Of a stretch of DNA of 32,079 nt, positions 17,265 through 24,783 are shown one piece after another (the stretch's first letter is position 1; the number at the start of each line of letters is the position of its first letter). A model generated the notes under the pieces. The model was given only the letters and a program-made list of their open reading frames with translations. It ran no database searches and was not told the DNA's origin. Both the position numbers and the translations under genes were made by a program. The DNA is taken from positions 1-32,079 of the forward strand of contig JANQEJ010000121.1 of NCBI GenBank assembly GCA_028278425.1, read 5' to 3'. The stretch comes from Planctomycetota bacterium (lineage in GTDB: Bacteria; Planctomycetota; UBA1135; GCA-002686595).

Positions 17265-17963
17265 ATGGACGCCCGATCGGGTGATCCGGCCCCCGGCGGA
17301 CCGGGTCTCCTCGGACAGCGGCTGCGCGTGATCCTCCTCGTGCTCGTCGTGTTCGGGATTCCGCTCGGCCTGATGCTGACGTACCTCGGAACGCGCGCCC
17401 TCGCCTTCCGACCGCCGTTCGACGACCAACCCGGCGGCGCGATCGCCGGAACGCTGGTGGACGAGGAGGGTGACCCCGTCGCCGGCGTGGCGGTGCGGGC
17501 GCTGCTGTACCCGCGCGACGGCGCGCCCGTCGCGCACGCGAGCGTCGAGAGCGACGCGGAGGGTCGTTTCTCCTTCGACGTGCCGCCGCTCGACGGCTGC
17601 TACGTCCTGCGCGCGGGCGGCAACGTCTGGCAGGAGGTCTACCGCGAGATCTCGCTGAGCGACGAGCCCGCGGACGACCTTGAGCTGTCGCTGCGGCCCG
17701 GCTGCATCGTCGCGGTCACGCTGTCGCGCCGCGACGGGTCCCCGATCCGCGGCGGCGAGTACGTCTTGCGGCGCTCGGGCGGCTTCCTCGGCCTCGCGAT
17801 CCCTTCGCAGGTTCACGACGAGTTCGAAGCGGCGAGCTTCGAGCGCGGCGGCCTCGCCCCCGGGAAATGGACCGTGCGGGTGGAGCTCTCGACCGGGGAC
17901 ACGGCCGAGTACAGCATCGAGCTAGAGCCCGGACGGCGCGAGCTGCGCCTCGATCCCTTCTGA
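17265..17963 (+). CDS. Membrane-anchored carboxypeptidase-regulatory-like domain protein
   Basis: A 232-aa protein with one membrane helix at about residues 22-42 and an extracytoplasmic part of beta-sandwich type. GGAIAGTLVDEEGDPVAGVAVRA (quoted here only as the segment at about residues 58-80) and SVESDAEGRFSFDVPPLDG are hallmarks of the carboxypeptidase regulatory-like (CarboxypepD_reg/SdrD-B-like) fold. A second beta domain follows, ending in a conserved-looking APGKWTVRVEL strand. Such domains are structural or binding modules and not enzymes. It lies 9 bases after leucine dehydrogenase and 33 bases before the membrane kinase gene, so it may be part of that signalling operon, for instance as an envelope partner of the kinase. 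That role is inference from position only. Confidence 0.68.
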   Translation: MDARSGDPAPGGPGLLGQRLRVILLVLVVFGIPLGLMLTYLGTRALAFRPPFDDQPGGAIAGTLVDEEGDPVAGVAVRALLYPRDGAPVAHASVESDAEGRFSFDVPPLDGCYVLRAGGNVWQEVYREISLSDEPADDLELSLRPGCIVAVTLSRRDGSPIRGGEYVLRRSGGFLGLAIPSQVHDEFEAASFERGGLAPGKWTVRVELSTGDTAEYSIELEPGRRELRLDPF

Positions 17964-17996
17964 TCCGCCGCGCCTCGTTACGATGGCGGGGAGACC

Positions 17997-20900
17997 GTGG
18001 CCGACCCCGACAGACCGGACCCGGCGGCGCTGGACGAGCTCTACGACGAGTACCTCGACGCCACGCTGCGCGGCGACGTCCAGGAGCCCGAGGCCTTCTG
18101 TCGCTCGCGGGGCGTCGACTCCGACGAGCTCAGAGCGCTTCTGGAGGGCGTGTACGGGATGGTCGCCGGCCCGCCGGAGCGGCCGGAGCAACCCTCGTCC
18201 GGCCGCTCGGAGCTGCCCGCCGAGGACGACCTGCCCTTCGAACGACTGGGCGAGTTCCGCCTGATCCGCCGGCTCGGCGAGGGGGGCATGGGCGTGGTCT
18301 ACCTCGCCGAGCAGGAGTCGCTCGGCCGGCTCGTGGCGGTCAAGGTCATCCGGCCCGAGCTCGCCGCGTCGCCGACCGCGGCGGTGCGCTTCCAGCGCGA
18401 GGCTCAGGCCATCGCGCGCGTCCGCCATCCGAACATCGTCGGCGTCCACGGGTTCGGCAACGAGAAGTCCGTCAACTACATGGCGATGGAGCTCGTGCCC
18501 GGGCGGAGCCTGAGCGAAGTCCTGGCGGAAGGGCCCGTGCCGATCCCGCGCATGGTGCGCTGGGCGCGGCAGATCGCCGACGCGCTCGAGTGCGCGCACG
18601 GCGAGGGCATCGTGCACCGCGACGTCAAACCGTCGAACATCCGCATCACCGCCGGCGGCGACGCGATGCTGCTCGACTTCGGTCTGGCGCGTATCGTCGA
18701 CTCGAGCGCGGTCTCCCTCACGAAGTCCTTCGCCGGCTCGCCCAGCTACGCCTCGCCGGAGCAGATCTCGGCGGAGCACGGCGACGTCGCGCCGGCGACC
18801 GACGTGTATTCGCTGGGCGCGACGCTGTACGAAGGCATCACCGGCCGGCCGCCCTTCGTGGAGGATTCGATGCCGCGGCTGATGCACCGGATCCTCTCCG
18901 ACGAGCCCCCGAGACCGCGGAGCTTGAACGCGGAGGTACCGCGCGACCTCGAGGTCGTCGTGCTGAAGGCGATGGAGAAGGCGCCCGAGCGGCGCTACGC
19001 CGACGCCGCCTCTTTCCGCGACGACCTCGGCGCCGTGCTCGAGTTGCGCGCGATTCGGGCGCGGCCGCCCGGTCGCGTCGAGGTCGCGGTCCTGTGGGTG
19101 CGGCGGCACCGCACGGTCGCGGCCGCGCTGGCCGCGGCGGTCGTCGTCGCTCTCGGCGTGGGGCTCTTCCTGTTCGTGGACGCCGGCGTGCGCCGGCGCG
19201 CGGACGAGCGCGAGGCGCGGCGCCTCGTCGCCAGGGCGGGTGAGATCCTGGAGAGCCATCACGAGCTTCGCTCCGCCGGGGAGCAGGCGAAGCTAGCGAT
19301 CGACAAGCTGACCCGCGCCTCCGGGACACGCCGGCTGACCGACGCGGAGACGGCGGAGCTCTGGCGGCATCAGACCGCGCTCGACGCGTACGGCCGCGGG
19401 GACGAGAGCGTCGCGCAGGCGCTCGAGCTGCTCACGGAAGCCGCGCAGCTCGCGCCGGACGCCGACGGGCTGCGGGACGCGATGGCGCTCTACTACTACC
19501 AGCGCTTCCTCGACGTGCGCGAGCACCAGGACCTCGGCCAGCGCTTGAGCTACCGCGACGCCGTCCAACGCGTCGACCCCGACGGCATGTGGGGCGCGAA
19601 GGTCGAGGGGAAGTCGAAGCTCTCGATCGAGTCCACTCCGCCGGGGGCCGAGGTCTTCCTGTTCGCGGTCCGCGACCTGGAGCAGCTCGTGGACGGCGGC
19701 GAGCACCGCTGGATCCCGTGGACGGCGTTCGGGCCCGATCCGGAGCTGGAGCCCGGCGCGTGGGCGCTGCGCGTCGTCGCCGGCGCGGGTCCGCTCGTGC
19801 CGAACGACCTGGTGCTGTCGGTCGCCGGGCACCCGATCGAGGGAAGCCTCCTTGCCGCGGGTGGGCTCGGCGACGTGGCCGCGTTCGACCGCTTGCTCTC
19901 CGTCGACGGCGTCCCCGTGCGGGACGCCTACGAGCAGGCGGCGCTCGAGGGCGCGGGCTCGAGCGAGCACGCGTACCTCTTCGCGACCGCCGGTGGAGGC
20001 GAGCGCGAGGTTCGTGGCGCGAGCCTGAAGGAGCTCGGCCTCGAGGTGCTCGACCCGCGCGCGCTCGCGGAGCGCGGCAGGGTCCCCGCGAAGGTCTGGC
20101 GGCACGGCGAGATCGCGGAGCTGGTCCTGCCCGGGGGGCTCTCCGTGCGCACGACCGCCGCGCCGCTTCCGATCTCGCGCGAGCGCAGCTACGGCCGCAC
20201 GCCGATCGAGCCGCACCTCTTCGCGCCCGGCGCCTACGTCGCGCTGTTGCGGCTCGAGGGGCACGAGGACCAGCGCATCTCGTTCCACATCGACCACGCG
20301 ACCGAGGAGTTCGGCGGCGACCTGGCGCTCGACGCGACGCTGCACACGAACGGAACCACGCCCCCGGGCTTCGTCTACGTTCCGGTGGCCGCCTACGGCT
20401 GGGGCGAAGCGAGCTTCTGGATGCAGGAGCACGAGGTGACGAGCGCGCAGTACCTCGAGTTCCTGAACGACCCGGCGACGCTCGCGGAAGTCGACGGCTC
20501 GCCGACGCCGATCCGCGTGCCGCGCTATCCGATCGGACCGGTCGCCGGCAAGCCGTGGCCGCGCGCGAACGGGCGCTTCGAGCTCCCCGCGGGCGTTGCG
20601 GGCGACGTGCCCGTCCTCGGCGTCTCCTGGCACGACGCCGCGGCGTACGCGCGCTGGCGCGGCGAGCGCGACGGTCGCGATTACCGCCTGCCCTCGGAGC
20701 AGGGCTGGAAGTGGGCGGGCTTCGGCGGCGACTGGCGCGAGTTCGTCTTCGGCCAGCGCTTCTCGCCGCGCTGGGTGAAGTGCCGCTACTCGCGCGAACG
20801 TCCCGGACCGGAGCCGGTGATGAGCTATCCGGTCGACGAGTCTCCGCTCGGCATCTTCGACCTGGCCGGCAGCGCTTCCGAATGGCGGCTCGGCACGACG

Positions 20901-21056
20901 GCCGAAGCGGGCCCGGGCACCCGCGCCGTCGCCGGCGGTTCCTGGAAGGCCCACGCGTGGGACGCGTTCAAGGTCGGCTCCGAGCGCGCGGTGGCGCCGG
21001 ACAGCGCCGAGACGGGCTTCGGATTCCGCCTCGTGTTGCCGGACGGCGAGCGATGA
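17997..21056 (+). CDS. Membrane Ser/Thr protein kinase with C-terminal SUMF1-like domain
   Basis: A 1019-aa receptor-like kinase. The cytoplasmic kinase domain (about 86-350) is complete: glycine loop LGEGGMGVVYLAE, Lys116, Glu135, HRDVKPSN with Asp209, DFG at 227-229 and SPEQ in the activation segment. A membrane helix lies at about 373-394. The outside part has a helical region, SIESTPPGAEVFLF (PEGA-like), a stretch resembling a PDZ core (LLSVDGVPVRDAYE), and a C-terminal SUMF1/formylglycine-enzyme-like domain (about 790-1015: DYRLPSEQGWKW, LAGSASEWRLG, VAGGSWKAHAW, GFGFRLV). The active-site cysteines of true formylglycine-generating enzymes are not evident, so this domain probably binds and does not catalyse. 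GTG start at 17997 with GGGGAG just upstream. The stop overlaps the sigma-factor ATG by 4 bases (ATGA). Confidence 0.9.
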   Translation: MADPDRPDPAALDELYDEYLDATLRGDVQEPEAFCRSRGVDSDELRALLEGVYGMVAGPPERPEQPSSGRSELPAEDDLPFERLGEFRLIRRLGEGGMGVVYLAEQESLGRLVAVKVIRPELAASPTAAVRFQREAQAIARVRHPNIVGVHGFGNEKSVNYMAMELVPGRSLSEVLAEGPVPIPRMVRWARQIADALECAHGEGIVHRDVKPSNIRITAGGDAMLLDFGLARIVDSSAVSLTKSFAGSPSYASPEQISAEHGDVAPATDVYSLGATLYEGITGRPPFVEDSMPRLMHRILSDEPPRPRSLNAEVPRDLEVVVLKAMEKAPERRYADAASFRDDLGAVLELRAIRARPPGRVEVAVLWVRRHRTVAAALAAAVVVALGVGLFLFVDAGVRRRADEREARRLVARAGEILESHHELRSAGEQAKLAIDKLTRASGTRRLTDAETAELWRHQTALDAYGRGDESVAQALELLTEAAQLAPDADGLRDAMALYYYQRFLDVREHQDLGQRLSYRDAVQRVDPDGMWGAKVEGKSKLSIESTPPGAEVFLFAVRDLEQLVDGGEHRWIPWTAFGPDPELEPGAWALRVVAGAGPLVPNDLVLSVAGHPIEGSLLAAGGLGDVAAFDRLLSVDGVPVRDAYEQAALEGAGSSEHAYLFATAGGGEREVRGASLKELGLEVLDPRALAERGRVPAKVWRHGEIAELVLPGGLSVRTTAAPLPISRERSYGRTPIEPHLFAPGAYVALLRLEGHEDQRISFHIDHATEEFGGDLALDATLHTNGTTPPGFVYVPVAAYGWGEASFWMQEHEVTSAQYLEFLNDPATLAEVDGSPTPIRVPRYPIGPVAGKPWPRANGRFELPAGVAGDVPVLGVSWHDAAAYARWRGERDGRDYRLPSEQGWKWAGFGGDWREFVFGQRFSPRWVKCRYSRERPGPEPVMSYPVDESPLGIFDLAGSASEWRLGTTAEAGPGTRAVAGGSWKAHAWDAFKVGSERAVAPDSAETGFGFRLVLPDGER

Positions 21057-21628
21057 CCGACGTCGCGAAGCTGGAGGGTCTCCTCCTGCGCTACCGCGCC
21101 GACCTGGAGCGCTTCCTCGAACGGCACGCGTCGGGGCTCCTGCGCTACGAGAACGCGGAGGACCTGGTGCAGGGCGTTCACGCGCGCGCGCTCGCCGAGG
21201 CGGAGGCGTACGAGCACCGCGGCGAGAAGGAGTTCCTCGGGTGGCTCCACACGCTCGCGCGGCGCTACGTGGCGGATCGCCACGACTACTGGTCCGCGAT
21301 GAAGCGCGGCTCGGGCAAGGTGCTGCGGCTCTCGTTCAGCGGGACGGCGAGCGGCCTGGCCGAGGGCCGGCCGCTGCCGCCCGGTTCCGAGCCGGGGCCG
21401 TCCACCTTCGCGTCGCGTCGGGAGCTCCTCGGGTTCGCGACCAAGGCGCTCGCCGTGCTGCCGGAACGCGACCGCAGGCTCGTCCGCTGGATGAGCGAGG
21501 GGGTCGACCTGAAGGTCCAGGCGGAGCGTTTGGAGATCAGCTACGCGGCCGCCCAGCGGGCCGGTCTGCGGGCCCTGGAGCGCTTCCGGAAGGCCTTCGA
21601 GCTCGCCTCCCAGGGCCCCAGGGGCTGA
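21053..21628 (+). CDS. ECF-like RNA polymerase sigma factor
   Basis: A 191-aa protein with the two-domain plan of ECF sigma factors. Region 2 is at about 10-80, with ENAEDLVQGVHARAL in place of the usual DAEDLVQEVF and then FLGWLHTLARRYVADRHDY. A linker of Gly/Pro/Ser follows. Region 4 is at about 128-182, with ALAVLPERDRRLVRWMSEG and the helix-turn-helix LKVQAERLEISYAAAQRAGLRALE (segment described, about residues 150-173). It starts inside the end of the kinase gene (ATGA), so the two proteins are made together. In Planctomycetota and elsewhere some ECF sigma factors are controlled by a linked Ser/Thr kinase in place of an anti-sigma factor; no anti-sigma gene is visible here. Direct phosphorylation by the neighbour is inference. 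Confidence 0.82.
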   Translation: MTDVAKLEGLLLRYRADLERFLERHASGLLRYENAEDLVQGVHARALAEAEAYEHRGEKEFLGWLHTLARRYVADRHDYWSAMKRGSGKVLRLSFSGTASGLAEGRPLPPGSEPGPSTFASRRELLGFATKALAVLPERDRRLVRWMSEGVDLKVQAERLEISYAAAQRAGLRALERFRKAFELASQGPRG

Positions 21629-21638
21629 ATCGCGGTTT

Positions 21639-21651
21639 TCCTTTCGAGCGG
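21639..21651 (+). promoter_or_regulatory. 13-base element upstream of the FG-GAP gene, copy 1
   Basis: TCCTTTCGAGCGG lies 64 bases before the ATG of the FG-GAP gene, just after the sigma-factor stop. The identical 13 bases occur on the other strand upstream of the second kinase (24443-24455). It may be a promoter or operator element; the function is not shown. Confidence 0.35.
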
Positions 21652-21715
21652 TGTCTGCGGATCGGGCCGTCGCCGATGGCTTCTCCAAGCCTCTTCCGCA
21701 CAAGGAGACATCGCG

Positions 21716-23338
21716 ATGAAGCTCAACTCTCTGCAACTCACCCTCGGACTGACCGCCTCGCTCTTCCTCGCGGGCCCCATCGGGGCCCAGTTCACGCGCC
21801 TGCCGCACCACAGCACCGCCAACGCGCCCGTGCCCGCCGTCTCCGGCGGGCACGGCTCGAACGTTCAGGCGCTCGAGGACTGGAACGGCGACGGGTACGC
21901 CGACTACGGCGTCGGAGCGTCGGGCTTCGAAGTGTCGCCCGGGCTCCTCGCCGGCCGCGTGTACGTCTACTCCGGCCGCGACGCCACGCTGATCCAGAGC
22001 TTCGACGGCGACCAGATCGGCAAGGACTTCGGCGTCCGTCTGGGGGACGTGGGGGACGTGACCGGGGACGGGGTCCGCGATATGGCCATCGCGGCGCCCA
22101 AATACGACACGGGCTTCGGCAACGTCGGGGCCGTGTTCCTCTACAACGGCGCGACGGGTGCCCGCGTGTGGACGTTCGGCGGGGACGTCGACAGCAAGAA
22201 CGTGGGCGTCGACCTCGGCGTCATCGCCGACGTCACCGGCGACGGCCGGCGCGACCTGGTCGTGAGCGACTCCGGCTGGGGCGCCGGGAGCTCCGGCCTC
22301 GGACGGATCCACTTCGTCAACGGCGCGACGGGCGGCCTGATCGGCACCGTGACGGGCGACGTCTTCTTCACCAGCTTCGGCCACAGGCTCGCGACGCGTC
22401 CGGACGCGGGCTCCACGGTGTTCACGACCGACCGGAAGGGCAACGTGTTCAGCGTCGGACTTCCGGTCGGGGGCATCGGCACCAAGCCCCTGTTCCAGCC
22501 CGCTCCGGTGGGAGCCACCACGGAATCGCCGGACATCGCGCTGATCCAGGCCCCCGCCGGAGGGTTCCGCCTGCTGATCGGGCGAGCGCTCGGCGACACC
22601 GACGGCTTCGTGAACAACGGCACGGTCGAGCTGACCGGCCTCGTCGATCCGACGCCCATCCTGACCATCAAGGGGACGTCGGACGGCGAGGCCGTCGGCG
22701 GGCTCGTCAACGCGATGAAGGACCTGAACGGCGACGGCGACGAGGAGATCGGGTACCGCTCGAACGCGCCCGGCTTCAACATCCGGCTGCGCACCGCCAC
22801 GCAGTCCGGCGTGCAGGTGGACGACCTGCAGATGCCGGGGTCGGGGACGTTCTCCGACGACGACAGCATCCCCGACACGACGGGCGACGGCCGCGGCGAG
22901 ATCCTCGGCGGCCACGGCAACTCCGGGCGCGCCTATCTCTTCGGCGTGGGCCTCGAGCTCACCTCGCAGGGCTCCGCCGGCGGCGGCCTCCAGGCGTCCT
23001 TCGACATGGACTGCGCCGCGGTGAACGGCGGGCGCTTCTACGTCCAGTTCTACAGCCTCGCCGGCGCCTCCCCGGGCACCGTGGGTGCGCCGGGGTGGCC
23101 GTTGCTCCCCCTGAACTTCGACGCGGTCACGCTCGCCGCGCTCAACCTGGCGGGCTCGCCGGTCTTCCCGGGCGCGGTCGGCTTCCTGAGCCCGACCGGG
23201 ACCGCCTCCTCGAGCATGGACATCGACGCGGGCACGGTCGCCTCGATCTCACCCCTCGACATCACCACCGCGGTCGCGGTGCTCGGCCCGGGCGGGGTCG
23301 TCCACACGACGAACCCGGTGGAGATCGACGTGCCCTGA
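21716..23338 (+). CDS. Secreted FG-GAP repeat (integrin-alpha-like beta-propeller) protein
   Basis: A 540-aa exported protein. The signal peptide ends near GPIGAQ (residue about 25). At least five calcium-binding loops of the Dx(D/N)GDGxxD type follow: DWNGDGYAD, DVTGDGVRD, DVTGDGRRD, DLNGDGDEE and DTTGDGRGE, each followed by a short hydrophobic strand as in FG-GAP/VCBS propeller blades. YVYSGRDATLIQSFDGDQ and FLYNGATGARVWTFGGD are repeat blade segments. The last 90 or so residues (from SLAGASPGT through LPLNFDAVTLAALNLAGSP to NPVEIDVP) form a module I recognise from many planctomycete secreted proteins, of unknown role. The ATG at 21716 has a good ribosome site (AAGGAG). It sits 87 bases after the sigma gene and may be a target of it. 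Confidence 0.85.
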   Translation: MKLNSLQLTLGLTASLFLAGPIGAQFTRLPHHSTANAPVPAVSGGHGSNVQALEDWNGDGYADYGVGASGFEVSPGLLAGRVYVYSGRDATLIQSFDGDQIGKDFGVRLGDVGDVTGDGVRDMAIAAPKYDTGFGNVGAVFLYNGATGARVWTFGGDVDSKNVGVDLGVIADVTGDGRRDLVVSDSGWGAGSSGLGRIHFVNGATGGLIGTVTGDVFFTSFGHRLATRPDAGSTVFTTDRKGNVFSVGLPVGGIGTKPLFQPAPVGATTESPDIALIQAPAGGFRLLIGRALGDTDGFVNNGTVELTGLVDPTPILTIKGTSDGEAVGGLVNAMKDLNGDGDEEIGYRSNAPGFNIRLRTATQSGVQVDDLQMPGSGTFSDDDSIPDTTGDGRGEILGGHGNSGRAYLFGVGLELTSQGSAGGGLQASFDMDCAAVNGGRFYVQFYSLAGASPGTVGAPGWPLLPLNFDAVTLAALNLAGSPVFPGAVGFLSPTGTASSSMDIDAGTVASISPLDITTAVAVLGPGGVVHTTNPVEIDVP

Positions 23339-23340
23339 GG

Positions 23341-24264
23341 CTACTTCCGCAGGAAGTCGACCAGGTCCTGCTCCAGCTCTTCCAGCCCGTACTCCATCAC
23401 CGTCAGGCAGCGGTACACCATGTGCGCCAGCGGTTCTGGGGTGTTCGGGTTGAGCTCCTTCGGCGGCGGGTAGCTCAGGAAGTAGGAGAGCGAGAGCCGC
23501 TCCACCTCGCCGCCCTGCTCCCTTCCGGCGAAGGCCCACGGGACCTCGTCGAAGGGCAGGGTGCCGGTGAGGATCTCGTAGAGCATCACGCCGACGCCCA
23601 TCACGTCCGCCTTGCTGTTCTGCAGGAGCAGCGGGTTGTAGTGCGGCGTGGTCGAGATGACGTTGCGACCTTCCATCCGCAGCGCCGGGTCGATCAGCAC
23701 GACGCCTCCGGACGGACGGACGAGGATGTTCTCGGGCTTGAGGTCGCCGTGGTAGTCGAGCTTGTCCTCTTCGCGCAACTTCTGCAGCGCGCGCACGATC
23801 GCGAGGAACCAGTTGAGGCGGATCCCCTCGAGCGCGCGGATCTTCTCGCGCAGCGTCTTGCCGCGGACGTAGTCCATGACGAGCACCGGACGGCCTTCGT
23901 GCTCGAACGAGTCGCGGACCTTGATCAGGTTCTGGTGGCGCGTTCCCTCGAGCAGCGCCGCCTCGGAGCGGATCAACTGATCGATCTCGTGCATGTCGAG
24001 GAAGTCGATCCGCACGCCGTCGTTGCGGAAGAACACCGCTTCGCCCGGCGTCTCGTCGGGGCTGATCCACTCCGGCGAGCGCTTGTCCGTGATCTCGATG
24101 AAGCGCGTGACGTAGCGGCCGCCGCCGGCGACGTCGCCGACCTTCAGCGCGACCTTGCGCCCCTGCGAGTCTTCGGCGAGATAGACGTAGGCGAAACCGC
24201 CGCGGGCGAGGAACTTCTGGACGCGGTAGGAACCGAGGTACTCGCCTGCCTGGAGCTTGATCAT
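23341..24264 (-). CDS. Soluble atypical Ser/Thr protein kinase
   Basis: A 307-aa protein kinase fold with no membrane segment. The glycine loop is LARGGFAYVYLAE (about 19-31), the ATP lysine is Lys41 in VALKVG, the helix-C Glu is probably Glu101, the catalytic loop is YHGDLKPENILV (Asp174), and the metal motif is IDPALR (Asp192). HRD is therefore HGD and DFG is DPA, and the usual APE region reads HYNPLLLQ. About 50 extra residues sit between the ATP lysine and helix C. The essential Lys, Asp, Asn and Asp are kept, so activity is likely but regulation by activation-loop phosphorylation may differ. The ATG at 24264 precedes MIKLQAGEYLGSYRV. The stop faces the FG-GAP stop with 2 bases between, leaving no room for a terminator. 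Confidence 0.82.
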   Translation of the reverse strand: MIKLQAGEYLGSYRVQKFLARGGFAYVYLAEDSQGRKVALKVGDVAGGGRYVTRFIEITDKRSPEWISPDETPGEAVFFRNDGVRIDFLDMHEIDQLIRSEAALLEGTRHQNLIKVRDSFEHEGRPVLVMDYVRGKTLREKIRALEGIRLNWFLAIVRALQKLREEDKLDYHGDLKPENILVRPSGGVVLIDPALRMEGRNVISTTPHYNPLLLQNSKADVMGVGVMLYEILTGTLPFDEVPWAFAGREQGGEVERLSLSYFLSYPPPKELNPNTPEPLAHMVYRCLTVMEYGLEELEQDLVDFLRK

Positions 24265-24442
24265 GGGGATCTGCCTGGGTTCGTGCCGGCGCGGGGGAGC
24301 GGTCGGCGGGGGACCCGGTACAGGCTTCTTCCTCGGTCGAATCCCTCCCCCGGCTGGAGCCAAACCCCGTGTCCAGAGGCCCTGGCCCGGCCTTTTCCAC
24401 GGTCCTGGAGGGGGGTGCGGCGCTTAGCGCGGCGTCGTGGGG

Positions 24443-24455
24443 CCGCTCGAAAGGA
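24443..24455 (-). promoter_or_regulatory. 13-base element upstream of the atypical kinase, copy 2
   Basis: On the minus strand this reads TCCTTTCGAGCGG, identical to the element at 21639-21651. It lies about 180 bases upstream of the kinase ATG. Its orientation relative to its downstream gene is the same as that of copy 1. Confidence 0.35.
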
Positions 24456-24719
24456 GATTTCCTAATCCAGGAGCGGAGGACCGACCGCCGCTCGCATCTC
24501 AGGCCGCGTCGGGGCCGCTGTCGTACACGCCCTGAGCTGCGGCATCCGAGCGGGTGCCGTATCTCGGAGCCATGCTCCACGTGGCGACGGCTCTCCTGCT
24601 CCTTGCCGGGGCTGGCGCGGACGCGTACGTCGAGGCGCGGCGGGTGACGCCGAGACTCAGCGAGGAGCTCGTCCAGGACGCCGTCGGCGGCGATGTGGAC
24701 GGGTGGGCTCAAGCAAAGC

Positions 24720-24749
24720 CGGGCCCACCCCTCTGTGAGGGTGAGCCCG
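24720..24749 (-). terminator. Hairpin downstream of the secreted-protein gene
   Basis: CGGGC-C-CACCC and GGGTG-A-GCCCG can pair as 5 + 5 base pairs with one mismatch and a loop of about 8 bases. It starts 35 bases past the stop codon at 24784 and is followed on the minus strand by GGCTTTGCTT. A plausible but T-poor terminator. Confidence 0.4.
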
Positions 24750-24783
24750 GTCGAGTACGGTCCTTGGAGACGCGAGCAGCCGA

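Larger units (their letters stand above)
24265..24783. other. 519-base intergenic region upstream of the atypical kinase
   Basis: No convincing gene. Open frames exist on both strands but have arginine- and proline-rich translations typical of shadow frames. The region should contain the promoter of the kinase gene. It holds an 11-base palindrome GCGCTTAGCGC at 24420-24430, the second copy of the 13-base element at 24443-24455, and a hairpin at 24720-24749 just past the end of the next minus-strand gene. Confidence 0.6.

Noticed and set aside
21053..21628. The sigma-like gene as a non-sigma helix-turn-helix protein
   Set aside because: Both region 2 (AEDLVQ ... FLGWLHTLARRYVADRH) and region 4 are recognisable in the right order and spacing, so ECF-like sigma remains the better call.
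22044..22062. Direct GGGGGACGT repeat in the FG-GAP gene
   Set aside because: It encodes part of a regular blade motif (GDVGDVTGDG), as expected for this family, and it is not a mobile or regulatory repeat.
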